From the NCBI RefSeq assembly GCF_910592395.1, contig NC_088321.1, positions 1 to 64,000 of the forward strand: a stretch of DNA of 64,000 bases. Reading direction: 5' to 3'. The position numbers were made by a program, and so were the translations under genes. This document shows positions 45,701 through 60,700 of this stretch, piece by piece. The notes beneath the pieces were generated by a model. It was not told the origin of the DNA. It made no database searches and was given only the letters and a program-made list of their open reading frames with translations. This DNA is from Lineus longissimus. Taxonomy: Eukaryota > Nemertea > Pilidiophora > Heteronemertea > Lineidae. Position 1 is the first letter of the stretch; every line of letters starts with the position of its first letter.

Positions 45701-48700
45701 AATCTCGTGACGTTTACTCCGATGCAAATAACGATCTGCACTCCGCTCAAAACGCTGATGACCGTCCGAAGATTTTTGTAAACTTAGCCTAAAAAGATGA
45801 CGTATACTTTGTGTATTTTTATGCTGCCGCGAATTGGTCACATGACCATTTACATCCAATGAAATATTTTCCCTGAGATGAGTCAACTTGGTCAGATTTC
45901 TGAATATATCATAATCTGAAATCTTGAATGAGTTTCGTTCTCGAGTTTTGTAAACTTCTGCACTCGGTGTATTATTTGTAGCAACCTGTTTATGATTTCT
46001 GTCTCCATTCTCACCGGCTTCATATCTGCCACGGTGTTGTTCACGCTCTGTCTTATTGCTCCGAGTCCAAAAGTCTCCTTTTTGCGAATTGTAAACTTTT
46101 TGATGTAGTTGATCTGATTGGCATTTGATGGCACTTTGATTGAATGTGACATCCGAGTGTTTGAATATTATGGAGTGGAAGTCCTTCGGCGTATTGAAGT
46201 AGCGCATGGAACGCTCAATGACGTACTGGTCATCAGGGGTGATGACCTTGCCCTCAAAGTGACCTTCAGAGGTCAAGGTACCATGGATGAAACTGTCAGG
46301 GTCATCTGGAATGAGACATATTTTTTGAGAAAATCATCAAAGGGTTAATTCTATCATCACAAACCAACTGTGAGTCATCACTAGCCTTGACCTTGGAGGG
46401 CGCATGACCTTGAATCTTGAACCACCATAATGGCCGCTGCAGCCCCACGATTCCAAACCTCTGTTTACGCTCCGATCCATATTATCGGCAGAAATCATGA
46501 ATAGAAAGCTAGTATTTCCATGGAAACAAGCTAGGAATTAAAGATGTGGAAATTTGAGATATGAGTTGATGTTTGGGTGGTGAGGCTGAGGGTTGCTGGG
46601 TGAGAGATTGTCAGCCTTACAGGTAGGGCCTACTCTCAAAGGAGGACCAGCATTACTGAGTTGCTGAGGGTTGCTGGGTGAGAGATTGTCAGCCTTACAG
46701 GTAGGGCCTACTCTCAAAGGAGGACCAGCATTACTGAGTTGCTGAGGGCTGCTGGGTGAGAGATTGTCAGTCTTACAGGAAGGGCCTACTCTCAAAGGAG
46801 GACCAGCATAACTGAGTTGCTGAGGGTTGCTGGGTGAGAGATTGTCAGTCTTACAGGAAGGGCCTACTCTCAAAGGAGGACCAGCATAACTGAGTTGCTG
46901 AGGGTTGCTGGGTGAGAGATTGTCAGCCATACAGGTAGGGCCTACTCTCAAAGGAGGACTAGCATAACTGCTCCCGGGCAGATCCAGGATTCTGAGGGGG
47001 GGGGGGGGCATATGACGATAGAATATTCAACATCACCAATTCATGGAAAGAGTTCTTTGAGAAATCTAAGAGTAATCTATTTCCACTACCCAACACTAAC
47101 CCACTACCCAACACTCACCCTAACCCAACACTCGCCCTAACCCAACACTCGCCATAACACAACACTCACCCTAACCCAACACTCACCCTAACCCAACATT
47201 TTTGTGAAGAACCCATGGTCTACAGTAACCCTAAAGGGTCTTCAAGCTCTGACTGGAATCGAAGACCTTAATCAGGTCACCTGACGTGGTTACCATGGTG
47301 ACTAATGGAACAAATAGCATCTCAATGGCGGTTTTTCTGGGGTCGGAAGCTAGCGGGTATTCTTACTAATGGAGGGACCAAAGTCAAGCACTTTGAGAAA
47401 AAATGGTCGGCAAAAAACAACCAATGTGAACTCATATTGGCTTTGGTGAACTTCTACAGAGTTTCACTGAAATTATAGAAGTTGTTGATTTCCAGTAAGG
47501 CCAGACTTTACCAAGCTGATCACGAACAACTCTCTGACTACAAACATGGCATCATTTCCAAAGAGGTCAGACTTTACCAAGCTGATCACGAACAACTCTC
47601 TGACTACAAACATGGCATCATTTCCCAAGAGGCCAGACTTTACCAAGCTGATCACGAACAACTCTGACTACAAACATGGCATCATTTCCCAAGAGGCCAG
47701 ACTTTACCAAGCTGATCACGAACAACTCTCTGACTACAAACATGGCATCATTTCCCAAGAGGCCAGACTTTACCAAGCTGATCACGAACAACTCTCTGAC
47801 TACAAACATGGCATCATTTCCCAAGAGGCCAGACTTTACCAAGCTGATCACGAACAACTCTCTGACTACAAACATGGCATCATTTCCCAAGAGGCCAGAC
47901 TTTACCAAGCTGATCACAAACAACTCTCTGACTACAGACATGGCATCATTTCCCAAGAGGCCAGACTTTACCAAGCTGATCACGAACAACTCTCTGACTA
48001 CAAACATGACAGCATTTCCCAAGAGGCCAGAGTAGAACATGTGTGATGGGATGACAGCGGTACAGGCCGAGATTAAAATCATTCCCGTGTTGAATATAAA
48101 CATAGCGTCCAATAGTAAAATCACTCTGGTACAATATCTGCGTGGGCCAGGAAAACCCACCAGACCACCGTAACGCCAACATTAACATCGTTATATTTCC
48201 CTTGAGGCCATAGCACAACCTGTCTTAATGTGAAGTGACCAGGCTGGTCATGTATGAAATCGTGGACATCATACATATCATCACATCTTGATCTCAACAA
48301 GTTGTCCAAATGATGATTATGAAGATGCCACCAGATGAAGGTTCTCTGCTTCACTCCCAATATCACAGCTTGCGATTTGACAACCCCACAAGGAGAGTCA
48401 TCGCTGGAAGAATCTGTCCAAGATCTGAGCCTGATCCAACACCTATAAGTTTATAAATTGCCCAGGTATCTTCTAGCTCTATTCGTTCTTGATGTTTTCA
48501 CGTGAAACCTGTGCCACTATTGCCTGCCTTGTGTTTGTCGCCTGCTAAAAGTATTACCTGAACTTCGCGGAGGAAACCGTCACCAAGACCTTGTGAAGTC
48601 ACCATACATGACATGGTTAATCTGCCCCAGGACACTCAAATTGGTATTCTCAATCTGGTTTCAAGAACGATGTTCTCAGTGGGTGAAACCTTCATTGTTC

Positions 48701-51700
48701 GTACATCTCTCACCGTTGATACATCACACAAACTGTTTCCAAGCTGAGCAGTGCAACAATTGAGGTTTTTTCACGAACACTTCAAATGATCAAGGAAGTA
48801 CCACCTGCTAACATTCCTCGTCTTTCGATGAACTCCTGAACAATATGTTGTTACTGATTGTAAGCTCTCTCATTACTGGCAGTAGAAGCCTTCGCACCTG
48901 TAAGGGTCAGTTAACCCTCTCAAGTTTGGCATGTATTCATCTCACCTATAACTGCAGAACAAACAGCATGGGTCAGGACCATCAGAAACAAGATGTTGGG
49001 ATGACCTGTGTATGAACCAGCATCACTCCTCTCCTCCTGATGAAAACCAAGAACAGGATATATGGACTCAAACCGGCTCATACTGCACAAAGTCAGACTG
49101 CAGGACGGAGTGCAGACATGAATGACTGCCAGATGGAGTGTAGACGGTGATGACTGCCAGATGGAGTGCAGATGGTGATGACTGCCAGATGGAGTGCAGA
49201 CGGGGATGACTGCCAGATGGAGTGTAGACGGGGATGACTGCCAGATGGAGTGCAGACGGGGATGACTGCCAGATGGAGTGCAGACGGGGATGATGGCCAG
49301 ATGGAGTGCAGACGGGGATGACGGCCAGATGGAGTGTAGACGGTGATGACTGCCAGATGGAGTGTAGACGGGGATGACTGCCAGATGGAGTGCAGATGGG
49401 GATGACTGCCAGATGGAGTGCAGACGGGGATGACTGCCAGATGGAGTGTTGACGGTGATGACTGCCAGATGGAGTGCAGATGGTGATGACGGCCAGATGG
49501 AGTGTAGACGGTGATGACAGCCAGATGGAGTGTAGACGGTGATGACAGCCAGATGGAGTGCAGATGGTGATGACGGCCAGATGGAGTGCAGACAGGGATG
49601 ACTGCCAGATGGAGTGCAGACAGGGATGACTGCCAGATGGAGTGCAGACAGGGATGACTGCCAGATGGAGTGCAGACAGGGATGACTGCCAGATGGAGTG
49701 CAGACAGGGATGACTGCCAGATGGAGTGTAGACGGTGATGACTGCCAGATGGAGTGCAGATGGTGATGACGGCCAGATGGAGTGCACAAAGCACTTTACT
49801 CTTGACTCTTGCTCACTTTGCCATTCCTACCACATAATGACATTTCATTACCAATTACGACAATACGAGCTATCAATTCCGTGACAATGCAAACAGGAAC
49901 CTGTATAAACATACCATGATTTATAATGATTCCACTTCATCTCTCATCCCACGCACATAGTGTCATTGTGTTGGCCGCAATAAGTACAACGCCAGAAACG
50001 GATGAGGTCCGCATTGCGCCCTCTGTAGGGACCTGGGAAACCATTGTATGCGTGCCCGACCAGGAGGACGGCAGCAAGTCAACAGGAGGTATCAGGCTGT
50101 ACCCGACCAGGAGGACGGCAGCAAGTCAACAGGAGGTATCAGGCTGTACCCGACCAGGAGGACGGCAGCAAGTCAACAGGAGGTATCAGGCTGTACCCGA
50201 CCAGGAGGACGGCAGCAAGTCAACAGGAGGTATCAGGCTGTACCCGACCAGGAGGACGGCAGCAAGTCAACAGGTGGTATCAGGCTGTACCCGACCAGGA
50301 GGACGGCAGCAAGTCAACAGGAGGTATCAGGCTGTACCCGACCAGGAGGACGGCAGCAAGTCAACAGGAGGTATCAGGCTGTACCCGACCAGGAGGACGG
50401 CAGCAAGTCAACAGGAGGTATCAGGCTGTACCCGACCAGGAGGACGGCAGCAAGTCAACAGGAGGTATCAGGCTGTACCCGACCAGGAGGACGACAGCAA
50501 GTCAACAGGAGGTATCAGGCTGTACCCGACCAGGAGGACGCCAGCAAGTCAACAGGAGGTATCAGGCTGTACCCGACCAGGAGGATGGCAGCAAGTCAGC
50601 AGGAGGTATCAGGCTGTACCCGACCAGGAGGACGACAGCAAGTCAACAGGAGGTATCAGGCTGTACCCGACCAGGAGGACGGCAGCAAGTTAACAGGAGG
50701 TATCAGGCTGTACCCGACCAGGAGGACGGCAGCAAGTCAACAGGAGGTATCAGGCTGTACCCGACCAGGAGGACGCCAGCAAGTCAACAGGAGGTATCAG
50801 GCTGTACCCGACCAGGAGGACGCCAGCAAGTCAACAGGAGGTATCAGGCTGTACCCGACCAGGAGGACGCCAGCAAGTCAGCAGGAGGTATCAGGCTGTA
50901 CCCGACCAGGAGGACGACAGCAAGTCAACAGGAGGTATCAGGCTGTACCCGACCAGGAGGACGCCAGCAAGTCAACAGGAGGTATCAGGCTGTACCCGAC
51001 CAGGAGGACGCCAGCAAGTCAGCAGGAGGTATCAGGCTGTACCCGACCAGGAGGACGGCAGCAAGTCAGCAGGAGGTATCAGGCTGTACCCGACCAGGAG
51101 GACGCCAGCAAGTCAACAGGAGGTATCAGGCTGTACCCGACCAGGAGGACGGCAGCAAGTCAACAGGAGGTATCAGGCTGTACCCGACCAGGAGGACGAC
51201 AGCAAGTCAACAGGAGGTTTCAGGCTGTACCCCACCAGGAGGACGGCAGCAAGTCAACAGGAGGTATCAGGCTGTACCCGACCAGGAGGACGGCAGCAAG
51301 TCAACAGGTGGTATCAGGCTGTACCCGACCAGGAGGACGACAGCAAGTCAACAGGAGGTATCAGGCTGTACCCGACCAGGAGGACGGCAGCAAGTCAACA
51401 GGAGGTATCAGGCTGTACCCGACCAGGAGGACGGCAGCAAGTCAACAGGTGGTATCAGGCTGTACCCGACCAGGAGGACGGCAGCAAGTCAACAGGAGGT
51501 TTCAGGCTGTACCCGACCAGGAGGACGGCAGCAAGTCAACAGGAGGTATCAGGCTGTACTCGACCAGGAGGACGGCAGCAAGTCAACAGGAGGTATCAGG
51601 CTGTACCCGACCAGGAGGACGGCAGCAAGTCAACAGGAGGTATCAGGCTGTACCCGACCAGGAGGACGGCAGCAAGTCAACAGGAGGTATCAGGCTGTAC

Positions 51701-54700
51701 CCGACCAGGAGGACGGCAGCAAGTCAACAGGAGGTATCAGGCTGTACCCGACCAGGAGGACGGCAGCAAGTCAACAGGAGGTATCAGGCTGTACCCGACC
51801 AGGAGGACGGCAGCAAGTCAACAGGAGGTATCAGGCTGTACCCGACCAGGAGGACGGCAGCAAGTCAACAGGAGGTATCAGGCTGTATCCGACCAGGAGG
51901 ACGCCAGTAAGTCAACAGGAGGTATCAGGCTGTACCCGACCAGGAGGACGGCAGCAAGTCAACAGGAGGTATCAGGCTGTACCCGACCAGGAGGATGGCA
52001 GCAAGTCAACAGGAGGTATCAGGCAATACATGAAGAACAATTGACACAGAGAAGTTATGGCCTCTTCAATATTCAGGAATAGCCAAAATACAACCACCTC
52101 TTGCCAAAACAGACTCTTGTTATTCATATATGCCTTGGGCACAGCTCTGTCTGTGACACGCCACATTGCTTCACATCGATAATTCATAAATTGACCAACA
52201 GATTGCGCCGGCAGAGAACGTGTTAAGAAAATATGCCATCAGCTTGTTTATGACATGCTGGGTGAATATAAAATAATGATTGTTCGCATTTTGTGCTGTG
52301 ATTGGCAAACCGAGAATGATGGTGTGGGACTGGGTAGCGAATGGGACGAATTTGGTGGAAATAACGCTGCTTGATATGATGGTGTTGAGGAAACATCAGA
52401 CACACCTTCTCATTGAAGATGACACCAGCAGACATGTATACCTCCCCAGTAAGACCACTATCTTTCAGGGAGACCTTCTCATTGAAGATGACACCAGCAG
52501 ACATGCATACCTCCCAAGTAAGGCCACTATCTTTCAGGGAGACCTTCTCATTGAAGATGACACCAGCAGACATGTATACCTCCCCAGTAAGATCACTATC
52601 TTTCAGGGAGTTCTTGCCCTCATGTCCTCAAGTTGATTTTAGCGGAAGAGTAAGACATTTGTGTCAGACTGAATTCACTTTTTGACTGACAGTCTTCAAG
52701 AAATCAATCCATTCACGGCTTTGATATATGGGCTAATTAAAGGACTTCTACAGCTTGTAAAAGTCTTGCCTCCCGCCCTATTATCAGTATACACTGTACC
52801 TAATTAGATTGTGTCATCGAGCCTCTTTGATCTCTGGGCCTCACTATGACAAACAACCAAATACCATCATTTGAAAGTCAGCTGAACGCTAGTATCAAAG
52901 GTAGTGCATTAACACGATAAAAACCCTCGTCAGAAGCTCAAAGGAAGTAGTTAATGTTACTGGTGCATGATGGGATGTGATAAAAACACGACTTCTTGCA
53001 GTGGTTATTGATAAGGAGGGCTTTCTGTGACTACCCCTTAACAGATGCCATGGTAACTCTGAGACAGACATTTTCAGATCCCTTACACTTGGCAAGAGAG
53101 CATCTCTGCACGGCTCATACAGACCCCTCACACTTGGTAAGAGAGCATCTCTGTACGGCTCATACAGACCCCTCACACTTGGTAAGAGAGCATCTCTGCA
53201 CGGCTCATACAGACCCCTCACACTTGGTAAGACAGCATCTCTGCACGTCTCATACAGACCCCTCACACTTGGTAAGACAGCATCTCTGCACGGCTCATAC
53301 AGACCCCTCACACTTGGCAAGAGAGCATCTCTGCACGGCTCATACAGACCCCTCACACTTGGCAAGACAGCATCTCTGTACGGCTCATACAGACCCCTCA
53401 CACTTGGTAAGACAGCATCTCTGCACGTCTCATACAGACCCCTCACACTTGGTAAGACAGCATCTCTGCACGGCTCATACAGTCCCCTCACACTTGGCAA
53501 GAGAGCATCTCTGCACGGCTCATACAGACCCCTCACACTTGGTAAGACAGCATCTCTGCACGTCTCATACAGACCCCTCACACTTGGTAAGACAGCATCT
53601 CTGCACGGCTCATACAGACCCCTCACACTTGGTAAGACAGCATCTCTGCACGTCTCATACAGACCCCTCACACTTGGTAAGACAGCATCTCTGCACGGCT
53701 CATACAGTCCCCTCACACTTGGCAAGAGAGCATCTCTGCACGGCTCATACAGACTCCTCACACTTGGTAAGACAGCATCTCTGCACAGCTCATACAGACC
53801 CCTCACACTTGGTAAGACAGCATCTCTGCACGTCTCATACAGACCCCTCACACTTGGTAAGACAGCATCTCTGCACGGCTCATACAGACCCCTCACACTT
53901 GGTAAGACAGCATCTCTGCACGTCTCATACAGACCCCTCACACTTGGTAAGACAGCATCTCTGCACGGCTCATACAGACCCCTCACACTTGGTAAGACAG
54001 CATCTCTGCACGTCTCATACAGACCCCTCACACTTGGTAAGACAGCATCTCTGCACGTCTCATACAGACCCCTCACATTTGGTAAGACAGCATCTCTGCA
54101 CGGCTCATACAGACCCCTCACACTTGGTAAGACAGCATCTCTGCACGGCTCATACAGACCCCTCACACTTGGTAAGACAGCATCTCTGCACGGCTCATAC
54201 AGACCCCTCACACTTGGTAAGACAGCATCTCTGCACGTCTCATACAGACCCCTCACACTTGGTAAGACAGCATCTCTGCACGTCTCATACAGACCCCTCA
54301 CATTTGGTAAGACAGCATCTCTGCACGGCTCATACAGACCCCTCACACTTGGTAAGACAGCATCTCTGCACGGCTCATACAGACCCCTCACACTTGGTAA
54401 GACAGCATCTCTGCACGGCTCATACAGACCCCTCACACTTGGTAAGACAGCATCTCTGCACGGCTCATACAGACCCCTCACACTTGGTAAGACAGCATCT
54501 CTGCACGGCTCATACAGACCCCTCACACTTGGTAAGACAGCATCTCTGCACGGCTCATACAGACCCCTCACACTTGGTAAGACAGCATCTCTGCACGGCT
54601 CATACAGACCCCTCACACTTGGTAAGACAGCATCTCTGCACGGCTCATACAGACCCCTCACACTTGGTAAGACAGCATCTCTGCACGTCTCATACAGACC

Positions 54701-57700
54701 CCTCACACTTGGTAAGACAGCATCTCTGCACGGCTCATACAGACCCCTCACACTTGGTAAGACAGCATCTCTGTACGTCTCATACAGACCCCTCACACTT
54801 GGTAAGACAGCATCTCTGCACGTCTCATACAGACCCCTCACACTTGGTAAGACAGCATCTCTGCACGGCTCATACAGACCCCTCACACTTGGTAAGACAG
54901 CATCTCTGCACGGCTCATACAGACCCCTCACACTTGGCAAGAGAGCATCTCTGCACGTCTCATACAGACCCCTCACACTTGGCAAGAGAGCATCTCTGCA
55001 CGGCTCATACAGATGGCTGCCTCTGCACGATGGCTGCCTCTGCACGATGGCTGCCTCTGCCTAGCAAGTAGAAACCCCCAGGTTCGATCCAAGGCGAACG
55101 TTAAGATGTGACTGCTGATCAATTCCAAGAAGTTCAAAGGAAAAAACAAAAACAAAATTGATTCGAACGAAAGACAACAAATTCATTAAAACTCATCATG
55201 GGTTGATTAAACATGTGACTTTATCATTAAAACCATTAAAAATTGAAGGTTAGCTCGTCTACTTATTGCCTGTCAATCAGTCGATAGTGGCTGTCAATCA
55301 AACAAAATAATTAATTGTCAAATCAAAGAAAAGATATCATCAAGTGATTTAATCCATTGAATTAGAAGCAATGATTTGCTTTTATTCAATTAGACTGATT
55401 TGATTGGCATACTATGTCTTATTCTCTCACTCCATGGTACAGCAGGCGTCTGGGTGCATCCTCCCTGGAAGCTCACGATAAGAACTCGCAGGAAATCACA
55501 TGAGGTCAGGGCACCAGGCTCGTTACACGAAAGTCATGGGTTCAACTTTCCTCAAACATTGTCAAAAACATTGTCAAAGCTGACAACAACACTACCAGAT
55601 GCACACCACCACAGCACTACAAACTTGAGGAAAGCTTCCCTTTCAGACAAGCCATCGCTAAGACTGTTGAATGCAACCCACCCCTGGGAACCCGAGGAAT
55701 TGATTAAGCATGCAGGCAGAGTACACACCTAAGTCACCCCCTATGAATCCTTCTCTCTGATGTAACCCCCCTCTCCTCCACGAAGCCATCGCTAAGACTG
55801 TTGAATGCAACCCACCCCTGGGAACCCGAGGAATTGATTAAGCATGCAGGCAGAGTACACACCTAAGTCACCCGCTATGAATCCTTCTCTCTGATGTAAC
55901 CCCCCTCTCCTCCACGAAGCCATCGCTAAGACTGTTGAATGCAACCAACCCCTGGGAACCCGAGGAATTGATTAAGCATGCAGGCAGAGTACACACTGAG
56001 AACTGTGGATCAATACCAACCGGAATTTAACACTACCCACACGCGAAGAAATTACCATCTCAACGGCTGCGTTGATACAAGGGGCTTCGTCTTCACACGA
56101 GAACATTACGAGGCCGGCATTATTCATATACATGTACGCAACGAGCAAGAGGATCATGACACTGCTCATGATGATGATGATGATGATGATGATGATACTG
56201 ATGATGAGATGGTCTCTCTTTATGGCTGTAGCCTCCAAACATTGCTGCTTCCTGCTTGGATTTCATGCACAAAGTTCATCCTCATCCCATGTCAACTCTT
56301 CCAGAAACACTGCACCCATAAGATTAGCGTGCAGGACCTCTGTCTTCCCCCTCCTGGAGTCTTCAACTCCATAGAGCTGAAGCTGCTGTACGCAGCTAAC
56401 CAGTATTTACCCCACTAAGGCCTGGTTGTTAGAGAGCATGTAGCTCATGACATCAGTATTTACTCACTAAGGCCTGGTTGTTAGAGAGCATGTAGCTCAT
56501 GACGTCAGTATTTACTCACTAAGGCCTGGTTGTTAGAGAGCATGTAGCTCATGACGTCAGTATTTACTCACTAAGGCCTGGTTGTTAGAGAGCATGTAGC
56601 TCATGACGTCAGTATTTACTCACTAAGGCCTGGTTGTTAGAGAGCATGTAGCTCATGACGTCAGTATTTACTCACTAAGGCCTGGTTGTTAGAGAGCATG
56701 TAGCTCATGACATCAGTATTTACCCCACTAAGGCCTGGTTGTTAGAGAGCATGTAACTCATGACGTCAGTATTTACTCACTAAGGCCCGGTTGTTAGAGA
56801 GCATGTAACTCATGACGTCATGAGTTTCATGCTCAAAGGTATGTTCACTTTGAACATATCATCACTGTGATTTTGATGCATGATTTTAGAGCTTTCCGCC
56901 AGCTAGCAAGAAGTGACACAGGTGACGGATAGCTTTTCACTCTGAAGGGATTGAACAAACAAAAACATTGACATGCAGTGACTGATCCTATGGTGATGTC
57001 GGGCTGCAATGCTCAGTAGACTCTTCTGGGGTGACTGTGGAGGTCATGAGGACATAGGGCACTAGCACTAGTAGGCCTTCTGGGGTGACTGTGGAGGTCA
57101 TGAGGACATAGGGCACTAGCACTAGTAGGCCTTCTGGGGTGACTGTGGAGGTCATGAGGACATAGGGCACTAGCACTAGTAGGCCTTCTGGGGTGACTGT
57201 GGAGGTCATGAGGACATAGGGCACTAGCACTAGTAGGCCTTCTGGGGTGACTGTCGAGGTCATGAGGACATAGGGCACTAGCACTAGTAGGCCTTCTGGG
57301 GTGACTGTCGAGGTCATGAGGACATAGGGCACTAGCACTAGTAGGCCTTCTGGGGTGACTGTGGAGGTCATGAGGACATAGGGCACTAGCACTAGTAGGC
57401 CTTCTGGGGTGATTGTCAAAGTCTCGGGTAACTAGCGATGGACTTCTCTCGGTTTGTTGAAGAGTGAAGCCCATCAACAAACCTGGTGCCCAATGGTAGT
57501 GGCACATCAAGAATAAAGCCAAGAGAAAGAAACTAAGGTTCTCAAATCAATATGGACTTGTAAGGGTTAAAGAAAGGACCATTTCGTCTTCCAACGCATT
57601 GGCTTTCAATCCCCAGCCATCAATACGCATCGCCTAACCCATAAAGAAATACAATACTGACTATTGATTCCATGCTCGCCGATACACATCAGCAGTCAAC

Positions 57701-60700
57701 ACCACTGCTCGCAAGCTTCTGATTGGATACGGTTGATCAGACGCGATATTGGCGATGTTTGAGGCACCATCGCCGATACCAGCCTCATTCTGGCAAACAA
57801 AATAGATGAGTAAACATCAACGAAGTGAACACAAAAATCAATTGGGAAATCGACAACAGTGAGGGAATCTTCTCCGGGGTTGAAAATGACCATGGATAAA
57901 CGATACGATGAACTTCATAGATGTTCTGGTTGATATTAATGAGGCCATGAGAGATACTGGCAGGTTGGCTGCTGGTCCAGCAAGGCATGATCTACAGGCC
58001 TGTGTCAGCTGAATAGGTAGAGAAGGCTGAAGTCTGGCCGCTGGTCCAGCAAGGCATGATCTACAGGCCTGTGTCAGCTGAATAGGCAGAGAAGGCTGAA
58101 GTCTGGCCGCTGGTCCAGTAAGGCATGATCTACAGGCCTGTGTCAGCTGAATAGGCAGAGAAGGCTGAAGTCTGACCGCTGGTCCAGCAAGGCATGATCT
58201 ACAGGCCTGTGTCAGCTGAATAGGCAGAGAAGGCTGAAGTCTGACCGCTGGTCCAGCAAGGCATGATCTACAGGCCTGTGTCAGCTGAATAGGCAGAGAA
58301 GGCTGAAGTCTGGCCGCTGGTCCAGCAAGGCATGATCTACAGGCCTGTGTCAGCTGAATAGGCAGAGAAGGCTGAAGTCTGGTCGCTGGTTCAGTAAGGC
58401 ATGATCTACAGGCCTGTGTCAGCTGAATAGGCAGAGAAGGCTGAAGTCTGGTCGCTGGTCCAGCAAGGCATGATCTACAGGCCTGTGTCAGCTGAATAGG
58501 CAGAGAAGGCTGAAGTCTGGCCGCTGGTCCAGCAAGGCATGATCTACAGGCCTGTGTCAGCTGAATAGGCAGAGAAGGCTGAAGTCTGGCCGCTGGTCCA
58601 GCAAGGCATGATCTACAGGCCTGTGTCAGCTGAATAGGCAGAGAAGGCTGAAGTCTGAAAAAGGCAGAGTGCAACGCCGGCTTGCCGATATCTTAGAGTT
58701 TATGAGCACTCGACAGCTTGTAATGTAACGCTACGCCCATCGCATCACTCTGAAGCTCTTTACGGCCGCAACAGGATCAGCAGCGGCCAAATGCACAATC
58801 CCATAAGCCAACAATCAACAGGAAATAGGCCATCATCATGAGATCATCATTGAATTCTGAGAAATGTGGACAATGTTGATAACATTGTTGCCGATGCCCC
58901 GGTTTCTTGCCTATGATTTCTTTCTAATTTGGACACTTAGCAAGCCCGTCACACTCAAAATCACCGAAAACCGGCGACAAAAAAATAATTTTTTTTTTGT
59001 CATTTAGCAAGCCCGCCGCACTCAAAATCACCAAAAAATCACCGAAAACCGAAAAAAATAAAAAAAATTTTTTTGTCATTTAGCAAGCCCGCCGCACTCA
59101 AAATTGCCGAAGCGAGAAAAAGAGTCTCGCCTCAATTGTGCAGCTGCATCTTACAAAAAGATAGAAGACGACATTGAAACATATTTTATTCAAAGACGAC
59201 AATTGAGAAATCTGTCGTTGCCATGGTAATGGCAGAAACATTAAATTTGATTGGATTACGTGCCTTGTATTGGGAGGTTTATCAGTTGATGAGCGGCTTG
59301 TCGGGGGATTCTTTTACATTTAAACAGTCAATCTTTCAGATTATCACACGAGTATATGACATATTAGCGTACGTTCTTCTCTAGCTGAGGTCGTCAACAG
59401 CCTGACCGCATCAATTTGTAAGTTTAAAGGGACCATAGGCAGGAGCTAAGGGAAAACTAGACAGTCTTCATATGAACAATATGCAGTTAGGCAACTGGGA
59501 AGTCTCTGAATCAGTGATTATATCCTCATGCTAGTGTGAGCAACAGTTTCAATGTACTGTCAGATACAAGAGACCCCTATCAGCTACTTGGTGTAACTCA
59601 TTCTGACCAACCTGGCTCATGCCTAGTCTCCCTGCTAAATGTCTGATCAACCAGGTGGACTCTGGAGTGGCTCTTTGGTTGATAACCCAGACTTTGCCAA
59701 ATCATCTAAGGTCAAATGGATCTTGGATGACCCGAGCTTGCAATGGTGGCAATGAAAAGCAGTATTCCTTCACTATTTACCCTTATAGTGACTGTGAATA
59801 TATTCTGTTGCTAGGGAACCAAACAGTGAATTCAACTAATCAGATACACGTTCTAGCGATGTACGTTTTGGGGAGTTTAGGGAATTGCGCTAAATATTTG
59901 GTTAATACCGCGCCAAGGGAGGCAGCAATTAGACGAAGTTGAATACTAATGTTTCTGGGTGGTGATGATCATGGATAAAACATTGCTGGTCGAGCAATGT
60001 AGCTGGTGACCTTGGCAAGGTCATAGTCATTCAATCTAAAGAGTAATGCTGGAGATAAAGAAAGTCACATGTATGGGTACCCCAAATGGTGGATGGGAGT
60101 CTAAAAATAGCAACTGCAACAGCACTTTGACAACCTGGACAACTTGACTTCGGCTGCTGCTGTATTTCAATCTCTGGTTATGTTGTCATGGTTCCATAGC
60201 AGTGACTAACATTGCTGGTTTTTGCAGCATTTCAGTGGGAATATTGGCAATCAGACTCATGCAGAGCATCCAAGGTCAATTCTTTCAAGCCAAACTCCCA
60301 ACTTCATGAGTCAAAACCATGACTTATTTCATGGATTTGTAACTGAGAAATCTCTGCAAGGTACATGCAAAGATTTCCACACTTTGCAGCAGCTTGGCTG
60401 CCTCATCTTCAAGGAATGGACCGCCCGATGGTTATAAACACTTTCTAAACAAGAAAACAATACTCCACATCAGCAAACAGTAGGGCAGGCTACTGGACGT
60501 GGATTAATCCTGGAGGTACAGACTGTGCAGGTATGGACGTCGGCCAAGTTGACTTGGACGTAAGGTCCACACCTCTGGAGCGGAACCAGGACTCAAACAA
60601 AGAGGGAGCTTGTCCCTTGGGATCAATGCCTTGATCCCCAGTTTGTCAATGTGTTAGTTTGGTGTCCCAGCCCAAGAGGCAAGTCATCTTAACCACCACA

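Noticed and set aside
48920-49794. Three long overlapping minus frames
   Set aside because: 28-bp minisatellite, all frames open.
50044-52044. Plus-strand frames of 620-666 codons
   Set aside because: Entirely a 47-bp minisatellite without stops; several frames equally open, no domain, inside an ADAM10 intron on the other strand.
52895-55071. Frames of ~700 codons on both strands
   Set aside because: A 45-bp minisatellite open on both strands; 15-residue period with no known repeat-protein family.
55078-55093. B-box-like GGTTCGATCC
   Set aside because: No A box or tRNA-like structure upstream; the flank is a minisatellite edge.
57838-58674. 278-codon minus frame
   Set aside because: 69-bp minisatellite with a 23-residue period and no domain.
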